From NCBI RefSeq assembly GCF_900129975.1, contig NZ_FSRG01000004.1, forward strand, positions 310,001-374,000: DNA of 64,000 nucleotides. Reading direction: 5' to 3'. The notes below the pieces were generated by a model, which searched no databases, was not told the origin of the DNA, and saw only the letters and a list, made by a program, of their open reading frames with translations. Of the stretch, positions 20,618 to 29,118 are shown in pieces (position 1 is the stretch's first letter; every line of letters begins with the position of its first letter). Position numbers and translations under genes: made by a program. Source of the DNA: Halodesulfovibrio marinisediminis DSM 17456. GTDB lineage: Bacteria > Desulfobacterota > Desulfovibrionia > Desulfovibrionales > Desulfovibrionaceae.

Positions 20618-20854
20618 TTAACCTTCGTGTTCAGCAGCAGCCTGTTTGCCAGCGCCTTTAAGACCGTACATGGTAGTGGAACCGGAAGACCAGTATTCCA
20701 TTACTTCTTCTTTAACGAGAGCAGACAGAATCTTTTTCACTTCACGTGGCTTCATCTCAGGGAAGAGAGGGAGGAAATCGTTGAAGTAGAATTTAGATTT
20801 AGACTTAGATTTAGACTCGATAAAGTCTACAATAATTTTTTTTGCTTCTTCCAT
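20618..20854 (-). CDS. dsrD: Dissimilatory sulfite reductase D, winged-helix protein
   Basis: A 78-residue protein encoded directly after dsrAB in sulfate reducers. It folds as a winged helix, seen here as NDFLPLFPEMKPREVKKILSALVKEEVMEYW followed by a wing (SSGSTTMYGLKG). Known DsrD stimulates DsrAB turnover in sulfite reduction and is a marker of reductive rather than oxidative DSR. The N-terminal run ESKSKSKSKFYF is unusually lysine/serine rich. The lysine content and stop position match the family. It lies 82 bases after dsrB with a strong hairpin in the gap. Confidence 0.95.
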   Translation of the reverse strand: MEEAKKIIVDFIESKSKSKSKFYFNDFLPLFPEMKPREVKKILSALVKEEVMEYWSSGSTTMYGLKGAGKQAAAEHEG

Positions 20855-20888
20855 GGGAATACCCCTGATGGTTGGTTAAAGCGTTAAA

Positions 20889-20914
20889 CCGGGTGAGGGA
20901 TTCCCCCACCCGGC
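20889..20914 (-). terminator. Strong hairpin between dsrB and dsrD
   Basis: CCGGGTG (20889-20895) pairs with CACCCGG (20907-20913), and the stem continues inward through GGG/CCC after one bulged base. On the minus strand it is followed only by TTTAA, so it may stabilise the dsrAB 3' end or attenuate rather than fully terminate. Confidence 0.6.
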
Positions 20915-20936
20915 ATTAATACAATCTAAACCGTGC

Positions 20937-22082
20937 TTAGAACTTGAACTGGGTAGTCTGACGCCAGGTGTAGTAAGCGTGGTCGCGGAAGTCGTCGATG
21001 AGGTGGTGGGAGAATTCGAAGCCGGTAAGCTCGAAGAATTTTTCCCAACCGATACGCTCAATCCAGTCGCCGATACGCTCGTATTTCATTGCGTTGTCAG
21101 CGTAGAGATCAACGATCTTCTTGATTTTCTCAGTAAGAGTAGGCCAACGAGGAGTTTCGTTAGGAATGTAAGCTACTACTACTTTGGAGAACTTAGGCTG
21201 GGAGATACGGTTAGAAACCTTACCACCAACCATGATTACAACGCCGTCGCCTTCGCCATCGGAGATAGGAAGAGCTGGACACATGGTGTAGCAGTTACCA
21301 CAGTACATGCAACGCTCGTTCTTAATAGCGATGGTGTTAACTTTCTTACCTTCGAGTTCAACCTTGGTAGGACGAACAGCAGCGGTAGGACAAGAAGCAA
21401 CTGCGAGAGGGATCTCACAAAGCTGGTCAGTCCACTCGTGGTCGATCATAGGTGGTTTACGGTGAATACCTACGATGCCGATGTCGGAGCAGTGTACAGC
21501 ACCACACATGTTGAGACAACATGCGAGAGCGATACGAACTGGTGCAGGCAGACGGTGGTTCTGGAAGTCGTCAAAAACTGTATCCATAACAGCTTTAACA
21601 GGACCAGAAGCGTCAGTTGCAGGGGTGTGGCAGTGGATCCAACCCTGGGTGTGAACGATGTTGGAAATACCAGCACCAGTACCACCTACAGGGAACTTGT
21701 TAGAACCACCGTCGAATTTACGAGAAGCAAGATCTTCTTTGAGAGCAGCGAGTTTGTCTTCGCTGTCAGTCATAAATTCAACGTTGTTACGGGTAGTAAA
21801 GCGGAGGTAGCCGTCACAATGTTTGTCAGCAATTTCGCAGATTTCGCGAATGTGAGTAACAGACATGAGACGTGCAGCACCTACACGTACAGTGTATACT
21901 TTATCTCCAGACTCACCAACGTGAACCAGTACGCCTGGCTCGAGGATTTCGTGGTATGCCCACTTACCTTTGTTAGCTTTGATTACTGGAGGAAGGAATT
22001 CGGTGAATTCGCGAGGACCGATATCAGTGATACGGCCTTCCATTGGCTTTTCTGGATTGTAACCGGAAGAGATAAATGCCAT
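20937..22082 (-). CDS. dsrB: Dissimilatory sulfite reductase beta subunit
   Basis: The beta chain of the cytoplasmic siroheme enzyme that reduces sulfite in the last step of sulfate respiration and passes sulfur to DsrC. It is 381 aa. Siroheme/[4Fe-4S] ligands appear in [19 protein letters not shown]; the inserted ferredoxin-like domain has [29 protein letters not shown] and the C-terminal WRQTTQFKF are typical. It starts 18 bases after dsrA with a GAGGAG ribosome site. The coding strand has strong codon bias (high-expression pattern), which creates a spurious long antisense frame. Confidence 0.98.
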   Translation of the reverse strand: MAFISSGYNPEKPMEGRITDIGPREFTEFLPPVIKANKGKWAYHEILEPGVLVHVGESGDKVYTVRVGAARLMSVTHIREICEIADKHCDGYLRFTTRNNVEFMTDSEDKLAALKEDLASRKFDGGSNKFPVGGTGAGISNIVHTQGWIHCHTPATDASGPVKAVMDTVFDDFQNHRLPAPVRIALACCLNMCGAVHCSDIGIVGIHRKPPMIDHEWTDQLCEIPLAVASCPTAAVRPTKVELEGKKVNTIAIKNERCMYCGNCYTMCPALPISDGEGDGVVIMVGGKVSNRISQPKFSKVVVAYIPNETPRWPTLTEKIKKIVDLYADNAMKYERIGDWIERIGWEKFFELTGFEFSHHLIDDFRDHAYYTWRQTTQFKF

Positions 22083-22100
22083 GTTATTGTACTCCTCTTC

Positions 22101-23414
22101 TTAGCGCTGGTGACGCTTACGGTATTCGGTGATGTCACGGTCCCAACCACCAGGTACTTCTTCTTCTTTGAAGAAGATGTATGGGTTGTGACGAGGTTCC
22201 TGAACGTTGTGAGCAGAAGGTTCCTGACCAACAACTTCGAGGAGCTTCTGGAGGGAAAGACGACGCATGGTCTCACCGAGACGCTCGCGGTTCTTACCTT
22301 CTTCCATCCACCAGTCCCAAATGTTTTCTACAACTTCTTTGATTTCATCAAAGTCGTCTTTAGCTTCAACAAAAGGAACTACGAGGGAAGACATCTGTGC
22401 ACCATCGAGAATTGGAGCTTTCGCGCCACAAAGGATGGATGCGCCACGCTCGTCACCGATACGGAGAGCACGAGGCATGGTGTTGATGCAGTGCATACAA
22501 CGAACACATTCGGAACGATCGATAGCGAGTTTGCCACCTTCCCACTTCATAGCAGCGGAAGGACAACGGTTGATAACTTCAGCTTCGATGTCGAATGCAC
22601 CCCAATCTTTACCGGAGTGTGCGCCTGCGTTTGGCTTGAATTCGCCAGCAACGTAAGCAGCTACAGCTTCCTGATCGATTTTGATGCTATCTTTCCAAGT
22701 ACCAACAACTGAGAAGTCGGAGCGAGCCATAGCAGCTACACAACCGTTAGGACAGCCGTCGAACTTGAATTTAAACTTGTATGGGAATGCTGGACGGTGA
22801 AGTTCGTCCTGGTATTCCATGGTCAGGTTGTAAGAACAAGCCTGAGTGTCGTAACATGCGTACTCACAGCGGGACTCACCGAGACATGCTGCAGGGGTAC
22901 GGAGGTTAGAACCGGAACCACCGAGGTCGTTGTTGAGATTGTGGGTAGCTTCCCAGAAAATCTCTTCAAGCTGAGGGGTGGTAGTACCGAGAAGTACGAT
23001 GTCACCGGTTGCACCGTGCATGTTGGTAAGACCAGAGCCACGGAGATCCCAGATGTCACAGAGCTGACGGAGGAAATCGGTGGTGTAGTATTTACCAGCA
23101 GGCTGGTTCAAACGTACGGTGTGGAAATGTGCAACGCCAGGGAACTGTTCTGGCTGGTCACAGTAACGACCGATAACGCCGCCGCCGTAACCGAATACGC
23201 CAACGATGCCGCCGTGTTTCCAGTGAGTTTCACCGTCGTTGTAAGAAAGTTCCAGAACACCGAGAAGATCGTCAGGACAATCTACAGGGATCTGGTAATC
23301 AAGTCCTTTAGGGTTAGCAGCACGCATTGCTGCTTCCTGCTTAATGTCGGATACGAAGCTTGGCCATGGGCCGCTTTCGAGCTGATCCAACATAGGAGTT
23401 GCGTGTTTCGCCAT
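22101..23414 (-). CDS. dsrA: Dissimilatory sulfite reductase alpha subunit
   Basis: The alpha chain of DsrAB, 437 aa, first gene of the operon. The siroheme-[4Fe-4S] motif is CLGESRCEYACYDTQAC together with DGCPNGCVAAMARSDFS; the ferredoxin-like domain shows SECVRCMHCINTMPRALRIG, where three cysteines lie in the usual spacing and the fourth ligand is elsewhere, as is normal for DsrA. MHGATGDIVLLGTT and KHGGIVGVFGYGGG are also hallmark segments. The start has a GGAGGTAAGG site. The operon is marker evidence for a sulfate or sulfite reducer of the Desulfovibrionaceae. Confidence 0.98.
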   Translation of the reverse strand: MAKHATPMLDQLESGPWPSFVSDIKQEAAMRAANPKGLDYQIPVDCPDDLLGVLELSYNDGETHWKHGGIVGVFGYGGGVIGRYCDQPEQFPGVAHFHTVRLNQPAGKYYTTDFLRQLCDIWDLRGSGLTNMHGATGDIVLLGTTTPQLEEIFWEATHNLNNDLGGSGSNLRTPAACLGESRCEYACYDTQACSYNLTMEYQDELHRPAFPYKFKFKFDGCPNGCVAAMARSDFSVVGTWKDSIKIDQEAVAAYVAGEFKPNAGAHSGKDWGAFDIEAEVINRCPSAAMKWEGGKLAIDRSECVRCMHCINTMPRALRIGDERGASILCGAKAPILDGAQMSSLVVPFVEAKDDFDEIKEVVENIWDWWMEEGKNRERLGETMRRLSLQKLLEVVGQEPSAHNVQEPRHNPYIFFKEEEVPGGWDRDITEYRKRHQR

Positions 23415-23939
23415 TACCTTACCTCCACAAAAAGTTGGTATGTGTTTTTACACCAGACACATTCCACCTTACCGCAGGCGATCTGAGGAGCGGTCAAGAT
23501 GGACGCACCTTATGAGGAGCAAATCTGGTCTAAGATTTTGTTCCTGAAAAAGGGCGTGATTTTTTGGACAAAGTTATCTCTTGCTAGAAAGAACGCCTCA
23601 GTTTGTCAAGTGGATTTGAAGAGTTTATGTATAGTATCTTCTATTTGTAAGTTGCAGAAAAACAACACAAACCCCTCGCTATATGCTGACAATTTCAGTT
23701 TGCAATGAACTGATAACATAACGAACTTTCATAAAAAGAAAGTGCATATTTGCCTACGTTCTTTTTTTCACAAGTTGCGCTTTGTACAAAAAAGGTAAAA
23801 AGAACAAAGTGTAATAAAATGTAAAAATCAGTCTTCTAAAAAAAAGCTGTACGCTAACTTGCAAAAAACGGCGGTTTGCAGGCTTGACCTTGATGCATAA
23901 ATGAGGTCAAAGCCACACAAGAACTAAGTGAGGTTTGTA
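23415..23939. promoter_or_regulatory. Divergent promoter region of the dsr operon
   Basis: These 525 AT-rich bases lie between dsrA (leftward) and a small gene (rightward). Possible operator-like symmetries are ACTTTC/GAAAGT (23725-23743), the palindrome TTTGTACAAA (23781-23790) and CTTTGT/ACAAAG (23780-23809). They lie nearer the right-hand gene, about 310-395 bases from dsrA. A 69-codon frame at 23499-23708 has no ribosome site and looks like chance. Confidence 0.4.
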
Positions 23940-24197
23940 ATGAAAGATCAGCTTGGACATTATTACCACCCAGCGCCGAATGATAAGAAAACCCGTGTAT
24001 ACGTGCGTCGTAGCGGAGACGATATTGAATTTCGTCTTTGGCGGTTAGATAACGAACAGGTATGGGATCAACACGGCTGGGTACCATACGAAGCCATTAA
24101 GCAGGCGGCAGAAATGTACAAAGAAATGGGACGCGATGCTGACCCTATGCTTTTTTATGACATCTCTGTTGCAAAGGTTTTGCTTAACGAAAATTAA
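23940..24197 (+). CDS. Small conserved hypothetical protein
   Basis: An 85-residue soluble protein divergent from dsrA. It contains YYHPAPNDKKTRVYVRRSGDDIEFRLW, which reads like a small beta-sheet, followed by a helical segment (YEAIKQAAEMYKEMGRD). I do not recognise the family. A GTGAGG ribosome site lies six bases before the ATG at 23940, and a strong terminator follows, so it is a real monocistronic gene. Its position beside dsr suggests, but does not prove, a link to sulfate respiration. Confidence 0.75.
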   Translation: MKDQLGHYYHPAPNDKKTRVYVRRSGDDIEFRLWRLDNEQVWDQHGWVPYEAIKQAAEMYKEMGRDADPMLFYDISVAKVLLNEN

Positions 24198-24243
24198 AAT
24201 CCTTTATTGGATGTGCAAAAGGTGTTGTATTTTTTGTACAATT

Positions 24244-24283
24244 AACGGCAGTTCTGAATGTTCAGGAGCTGCCGTTATTTTTT
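24244..24283 (+). terminator. Rho-independent terminator after the small gene
   Basis: AACGGCAG and CTGCCGTT form the outer stem, with CTGAA/TTCAG stacked inside, followed by ATTTTTTT. Confidence 0.9.
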
Positions 24284-24552
24284 TGTCTTGAAGTCGGCAG
24301 CATAATGAGTGGTATATAATGTTACGATGTTATTCGTATGGTGTTTCTATAAGATATACTGAATAGTGCAGATTGCGCAGGCAGTAAAAACATGTTGCGT
24401 AGAATTCAGATCAGTTGAATACTCAACGAGTTCTGAGAGTTGGCTCTGTCGTCCTCTTTGCGGCTATGCAATGGGGACTTTGTTTGGTGCATGATTTTGC
24501 CTTTTTTGTGAAATTGTGTATTGTGACCGATGCAACAAGAGATGAGGTGACC
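24284..24552 (+). other. Upstream region of the helical TPR-like gene
   Basis: A reading frame continuous with the next gene reaches back to 24415 through a hydrophobic stretch, but there is no ribosome site there. A GAGGTGA site at 24544-24550 marks the ATG at 24553 instead. The promoter is presumably in this stretch; none was identified. Confidence 0.4.
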
Positions 24553-25377
24553 ATGTCCCGCCGATGGATTGAAGCCAATAGAGAAGAGTTTGCCCGTGAT
24601 ATCATGCGTGATTTCTGCATGGTATCAAGCATTCTTGAAGAGCAGTTTGAACGTTTTGCAGACTCCGGAGCTGTTTCGTTTACTCAAGTACGCGATCTGC
24701 TGGGGAGTACCATGAATAAAGGGTTGCTCTGGCGATTAAAGGACACCGCTCATCACTTGCTCAGAACAGACGCACAGGCGCCTGTGGTCGCAAAGGCTCT
24801 GGACTGGGCTATCAGCTATGTGTTCCACGAATGCATTAAGTTGAAAGAGGATGCGTATCAACAACAGCATTATGCCCCTATGTTCAGGGCATTGGAACAA
24901 CCTGCCGTTGAAAGTGGCATTAAGGACGTTGTGGAGCCTTTTTCACAGCTTCTCGGGGAAACCCGCGAGAGTATGTCCCGCGAGGTTGCTCGAATTTCTT
25001 TCTTGCTTACGCGTTGTAAAACTCTCTTTTGCATCTACTGTGCTTACAACAAGCAGAACCGCTTGCTTGCCCGGCTGCTATTTTCACGTAATGAGCTGGT
25101 CAAAAAGGTTTTTGGTAGGGATTACGACACACTGATCTCATCTATTTATGGAACGGTGCCAGAAGAAATGTATATTCTGGCAGCAGAAGGGCTTTTGGAA
25201 GGAGGACGCCTGGACGAGGCGTTAGAGGCAGCTACAGAAGCAGAGCAGATAAATCCTGCGTGTACCAGAGCTGCTACAGTGCGCCAAAATATTGAAGAAT
25301 TGTTAAAGGATTCGTCTCCAAGGAGGGTAAAGAACTGTGACCTTGTTTCATCTGAATCGCGCGACAGCGAAGCATAA
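24553..25377 (+). CDS. Helical protein with a C-terminal TPR-like unit, coupled to the next gene
   Basis: A 274-residue, mostly alpha-helical soluble protein that I do not recognise by family. The C-terminal part, YILAAEGLLEGGRLDEALEAATEAEQINPAC, is a single TPR-like pair of helices. No catalytic motif stands out. The ATG at 24553 follows GAGGTGACC. Its last 41 bases overlap the start of the HMGL-Cache gene, whose ribosome site (AAGGAGGG) lies within this coding region, so the two are translationally coupled and probably act together. Confidence 0.72.
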   Translation: MSRRWIEANREEFARDIMRDFCMVSSILEEQFERFADSGAVSFTQVRDLLGSTMNKGLLWRLKDTAHHLLRTDAQAPVVAKALDWAISYVFHECIKLKEDAYQQQHYAPMFRALEQPAVESGIKDVVEPFSQLLGETRESMSREVARISFLLTRCKTLFCIYCAYNKQNRLLARLLFSRNELVKKVFGRDYDTLISSIYGTVPEEMYILAAEGLLEGGRLDEALEAATEAEQINPACTRAATVRQNIEELLKDSSPRRVKNCDLVSSESRDSEA

Positions 25378-27160
25378 ACTTGAGAACCTTGAACAAGGTG
25401 AGTACTTCCGCGATCTGTTTCCTTACAAGCAGATCAGCCGTATCGCGTTTGATGATGTTATGGTGGCACCGCGTCCTGCGGAGCCAATGTTCATCACCGA
25501 TACGACATTTCGGGATGGTCAGCAGGCAAGACCTCCGTATACTGTAAAGCAGATTGAAACTATTTTTGACATGTTGCACAGACTTGGCGGCAGAAGCGGT
25601 TTGATCCGTGCCTCTGAGTTCTTCATGTACTCTGACAAAGACAAGCGCGCCATTGATGCCTGCCGGTCAAGGGGCTACAAATATCCGGAGATTACCGGAT
25701 GGATTCGTGCCCATAAGAATGACTTGAAGATAGCTAAGAGTATGGAGTTTAGAGAAGTAGGTATGCTTACTTCGGTTTCTGACTACCATATTTACCTAAA
25801 GCTGGGACTTGATCGCGAGCAGGCAATGCGTAACTACCTTGAGGTGGTTGAACAGGCTCTTGCCTGGGGAATTTCTCCGCGTTGTCATTTTGAGGACATT
25901 ACCCGTGCAGATATTTATGGATTCTGTTTGCCGTTTGCAGATAAACTGATGGAGCTTTCCCGTCAGAGCGGACTGCCTGTAAAAATTCGTATGTGCGACA
26001 CAATGGGGTATGGTGTGCCGTATCCGGGAGCCACGCTACCGCGTTCGGTTCCACGTCTTGTACGTGCATTTACGGATGAAGTCGGCGTGCCGAGCGAATG
26101 GTTGGAATGGCACGGCCATAACGACTTCCATAAGACACTTGTTAACGCAGTTACAGCATGGATGCATGGTTGTGGCGGTGCTAACGGAACGCTGCTTGGT
26201 TTTGGTGAACGTACCGGTAACTCGCCTATTGAGGCGTTGATTATTGAATATATCTCTCTTACTGCACATGATGAAGCTGCCGATACTCGAGTAATCAGTG
26301 AAATCAGTGAATACTTTGAACGTGAGCTTGAATATAAGGTTGCGGACAACTATCCGTTTGTTGGTCGTGACTTTAACGCTACAAGCGCTGGTATTCACGT
26401 AGATGGGCTTGCTAAGAATGAAGAGATTTACAACGTATTCGATACAAGCCGTCTGCTGAATCGTCCTGTGCCGATTATTATTACAGATAAGTCCGGCAGA
26501 GCAGGTGTGGCATACTGGATTAACCAGACATTGAAACTTACTGGTGACAGTGAGGTTTCAAAACGTCATCCTGCCGTAGGTAAGATCTACAAAAGGATTA
26601 TGGAGGCGTACGAAAATGGTCGTTCCACCTCTGTTTCCAACAAGGAAATGGAACGTCTTGTTCGTCGCTACATGCCGGAAATGTTCCGCACTGACTTTGA
26701 CAACCTCAAAGAGGTTGCACATATCCTTGCTGCACATCTGATTTCCAAGCTGTCAGTGGACTGTAATGTCATTCTTGCGAAGGAAAACTATGGATGTCTG
26801 ACAGATTTTGTTCAGAACTATCCATTCATTCAGTATCTCTATTTGACAGACAGTGAGGGTGGCCTCATTGCGTCAGAAATTACAGATGAGCGGTTTAAAG
26901 AAAAATACGAAGTGCTTGAAATCGGTTATGACTTCTCTTCCCGTGAATGGTTTAAGCAACCGGTACAGACTGGTAAATTGCATATTACCAACTTGTACAC
27001 ATCGCACTTTACGGGGCAGCTTATTTTAACAGTATCTGCCCCTGTAACTGACGATGATGACAATATTACCGGTGTAATTGGTGCTGACATTATGCTCGAG
27101 CAGCTTTTGCAGCGTGAATGCGAACTTGATGAAGAAAGAAAGCCCGGAGCTCTTTGTTAG
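25337..27160 (+). CDS. HMGL-like (isopropylmalate/homocitrate synthase type) protein with C-terminal Cache-like domain
   Basis: A 607-residue fusion. Residues 45-330 are a DRE-TIM (HMGL-like) barrel: ITDTTFRDGQQARPPYT, CHFEDITRADIYG, CDTMGYGVPYPGATLP, the metal-binding EWHGHNDFHKTLVNA and NGTLLGFGERTGNSPIEAL. Residues 335-455 resemble the second part of homocitrate/isopropylmalate synthases (FNATSAGIHVDGLAKNEEIY). The last 130 residues are unlike any leucine-pathway allosteric domain and look like a Cache/PDC sensor (FIQYLYLTDSEGGLIAS, DFSSREWFKQPVQTGKLHITNLYTS cut by family motif, ILTVSAPVTDDDDNITGVIG). Substrate and product are unknown. The GTG start at 25337 has AAGGAGGG upstream. A ligand-gated carboligase is a reasonable hypothesis. 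Confidence 0.82.
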   Translation: MTLFHLNRATAKHKLENLEQGEYFRDLFPYKQISRIAFDDVMVAPRPAEPMFITDTTFRDGQQARPPYTVKQIETIFDMLHRLGGRSGLIRASEFFMYSDKDKRAIDACRSRGYKYPEITGWIRAHKNDLKIAKSMEFREVGMLTSVSDYHIYLKLGLDREQAMRNYLEVVEQALAWGISPRCHFEDITRADIYGFCLPFADKLMELSRQSGLPVKIRMCDTMGYGVPYPGATLPRSVPRLVRAFTDEVGVPSEWLEWHGHNDFHKTLVNAVTAWMHGCGGANGTLLGFGERTGNSPIEALIIEYISLTAHDEAADTRVISEISEYFERELEYKVADNYPFVGRDFNATSAGIHVDGLAKNEEIYNVFDTSRLLNRPVPIIITDKSGRAGVAYWINQTLKLTGDSEVSKRHPAVGKIYKRIMEAYENGRSTSVSNKEMERLVRRYMPEMFRTDFDNLKEVAHILAAHLISKLSVDCNVILAKENYGCLTDFVQNYPFIQYLYLTDSEGGLIASEITDERFKEKYEVLEIGYDFSSREWFKQPVQTGKLHITNLYTSHFTGQLILTVSAPVTDDDDNITGVIGADIMLEQLLQRECELDEERKPGALC

Positions 27161-27177
27161 ATGATGTAACTAATGTA

Positions 27178-27216
27178 AAGGAGCGCATGTTGACTCTTGC
27201 AGCATGCGCTCTTTTA
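27178..27216 (+). terminator. Rho-independent terminator after the HMGL-Cache gene
   Basis: GAGCGCATG and CATGCGCTC form a 9-bp perfect stem followed by TTTTAAT. Confidence 0.85.
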
Positions 27217-27271
27217 ATATTATAGCCAATGAATATTCTATCTGTGATGTCTTATATTCTAGGAGTATTCA

Positions 27272-28006
27272 TTGCGAGTTCTTATCTTTTCGCTTTGTAT
27301 TGCATGCCTCATTCCTCTTGTTGGGTGTGGAAAGAAACATATTGCTTCCCCCCAAGGGTATCCGGCACGCACTAAAGCCAAGCCGCGGACTTCCAGTACC
27401 TATACAGTATGGGGAAAGAACTACAAGACGTTGGCTTCATCTGAAGATTTTGTGCAGTATGGCAAGGCTTCATGGTACGGTAAAAAATTTCATGGTAGAA
27501 AAACTGCAAATGGTGAGCGGTACGATATGTATGGTATGACTGCTGCGCATAAGAATTTGCCGTTTGGAACCATTTTGCGTGTAACGAATATGCAGAACAA
27601 GCGATCTGTAATTGTCCGTGTTAACGACAGGGGGCCTTTTGTTGAAGGGCGTATTGTTGATCTGACTCACACGGCTGCACAGAAGCTGGGAATGCTTGGA
27701 CCTGGCGTTGTTCCGGTTAAGCTTGAAGCTGTTGGTGGTCCTAGCCATAGTACTGTTGCTTCTTCTAAAAAAAGTAAAAGCGGTACGTACTATGTTCAAA
27801 TTGGTTCCTTTGGGGACAAATTTAATGCCCAGACGCTTAAGCAGAAAATTGTACGTGAAGGTCGATCATGTCGATTGTATCAAGATGTGAGTTCCAGTAT
27901 CTGGAAAGTGCATGTAGGGCCATATCTTACCTATACGGCTGCTGAACGTGCAAAAAGAGCACTCGCAAATAAATTTTCTGGTGCCTTTATTTTTGCAGGG
28001 AAATAG
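27272..28006 (+). CDS. rlpA: RlpA-family septal lipoprotein with SPOR domain
   Basis: A 244-residue outer-membrane lipoprotein; RlpA proteins act as lytic transglycosylases on stem-less peptidoglycan at the septum. The signal peptide ends in the lipobox LVGC (Cys at residue 18). The double-psi beta-barrel RlpA domain runs about residues 65-150 (GKASWYGKKFHGRKTANGE, MTAAHKNLPFGTILRVTN, VRVNDRGPFVEGRIVDLTH). The C-terminal SPOR domain (about 170-244; GTYYVQIGSFGDKFNAQ) binds septal denuded glycan. The start is a TTG at 27272 with AGGAG six bases upstream. Confidence 0.92.
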   Translation: MRVLIFSLCIACLIPLVGCGKKHIASPQGYPARTKAKPRTSSTYTVWGKNYKTLASSEDFVQYGKASWYGKKFHGRKTANGERYDMYGMTAAHKNLPFGTILRVTNMQNKRSVIVRVNDRGPFVEGRIVDLTHTAAQKLGMLGPGVVPVKLEAVGGPSHSTVASSKKSKSGTYYVQIGSFGDKFNAQTLKQKIVREGRSCRLYQDVSSSIWKVHVGPYLTYTAAERAKRALANKFSGAFIFAGK

Positions 28007-28009
28007 GCA

Positions 28010-28040
28010 CAAAAAAACCCGCATGATGCGGGTTTTTTTG
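28010..28040. terminator. Bidirectional terminator between rlpA and ihfA
   Basis: AAAAAAACCCGCAT and ATGCGGGTTTTTTT form a symmetric stem with T-runs on both strands, serving the two convergent genes. Confidence 0.88.
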
Positions 28041-28098
28041 TAAGATGTAAGACACACGTTGCAATTGCAGGGTGTGTCTGACAAAGCCATGCTGAGAC

Positions 28099-28389
28099 CT
28101 AGTTGTTAAGTTCAGCACGGAATTTGCGGGACAGACGGAATACTACAACCTTGCGTGGAGGCAGAGTGATAGTTTCGTCGGTCTGCGGGTTACGGCCTTT
28201 ACGAGCTTTTTTGTCGTAAGCTTCAAGTTTTCCGAATCCGCTGATGAGGAGCGCATGATCTTTTTTGATTGCGGTCTTCATAATATCTAACAGAGATTCG
28301 ACGAGGTTTTTAACTTCTGCACGGTTCCTGTCAGTTTTTTCGTAGATGGAATCTACAATATCAGCTTTTGTAAGGGTTTTCCCTTCCAT
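28099..28389 (-). CDS. ihfA: Integration host factor alpha-type DNA-bending protein
   Basis: A 96-residue HU/IHF family protein. KTLTKADIVDSIYEKTDRNRAEVKNLVE is the N-terminal helical dimerisation part; ISGFGKLEAYDKKARKGRNPQTDE is the arm that intercalates into DNA, with the signature GRNPQT; the end FRLSRKFRAELNN is the C-terminal helix. The sequence is closer to IHF-alpha than to HU. Its ribosome site is GGAGGATAAC. It lies 32 bases downstream of the HIT-family gene and is probably co-transcribed. Confidence 0.88.
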   Translation of the reverse strand: MEGKTLTKADIVDSIYEKTDRNRAEVKNLVESLLDIMKTAIKKDHALLISGFGKLEAYDKKARKGRNPQTDETITLPPRKVVVFRLSRKFRAELNN

Positions 28390-28421
28390 GTTATCCTCCC
28401 ATTTTCGTGGGGAAACGGCTC

Positions 28422-28838
28422 TTATATGTGCTGCCGAATGCTGGTGGCTAAATGCTGTGCCTCTTCAATAGAGTCGTATGCTGCCTGTGGCCAATGCTTC
28501 AGTCCATCATTACCGAAGCGGGGTATCAGGTGCCAATGAGCATGAAAAACAAGCTGACCGGCATCTGAATGGTTGTTCATGAATATATTCAACCCTGTTG
28601 CTCCTGTACTGGCAAGTATAGCTTTGCCTACAACCTGTTGTGCGTTGATGATGGCAGGGGCAAGTTCAGCTGGAATATCAAAGACATTCGCATAATGCTG
28701 CTTAGGAATAATAAGCGTGTGACCTTTGTTTACCGGACCAATGTCTAGAAAAGCCAGTACGTTGTCGTCTGAGTAAATTTCCGCGCAGGGAATCTCGCCT
28801 TTGATGATCTTGCAAAAAATACAATCTTGAGTACTCAT
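28422..28838 (-). CDS. HIT family nucleotide hydrolase (HinT-like)
   Basis: A 138-residue histidine-triad protein. Family members hydrolyse purine phosphoramidates or related nucleotide conjugates. CIFCKIIKGEIPC is the typical zinc-associated N-terminus; KGHTLIIPKQHYANVFDIP and the catalytic triad HAHWHLIPRF (H-x-H-x-H) are diagnostic. It is upstream of ihfA on the same strand. The physiological substrate is unknown for most bacterial members. Confidence 0.93.
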   Translation of the reverse strand: MSTQDCIFCKIIKGEIPCAEIYSDDNVLAFLDIGPVNKGHTLIIPKQHYANVFDIPAELAPAIINAQQVVGKAILASTGATGLNIFMNNHSDAGQLVFHAHWHLIPRFGNDGLKHWPQAAYDSIEEAQHLATSIRQHI

Positions 28839-29118
28839 AGTGCAGTAATGATTTTTTGTTACATTGTTCTGGTAATAGGCTGGATGATTTTATCTTTTCC
28901 AGTCCTGTGCCGCGCTGTGTATATACTCAATGTCTACAAGCAATCAAGTTTTTTTACGTAATTTTATATGTTTACACTGTTGATCCGCTGAAGTACGCAT
29001 GTTTTGCAGAGAAATGCGCTTGAAACGGATAATAGTTTACCTCTTTTTAGTTGCTGTATAACTTTCTTTTTTAAGAAACAAGAGAAAAGATTAATACATA
29101 AAGGTAGTTACGTCAGGA

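Noticed and set aside
20979-22712. 577-codon open frame antisense to dsrB and dsrA
   Set aside because: Same kind of shadow; it spans the dsrA-dsrB gap by chance and both sense genes are certain.
23499-23708. 69-codon frame upstream of dsrA
   Set aside because: No ribosome site and low-complexity composition; more likely chance in AT-rich control DNA.
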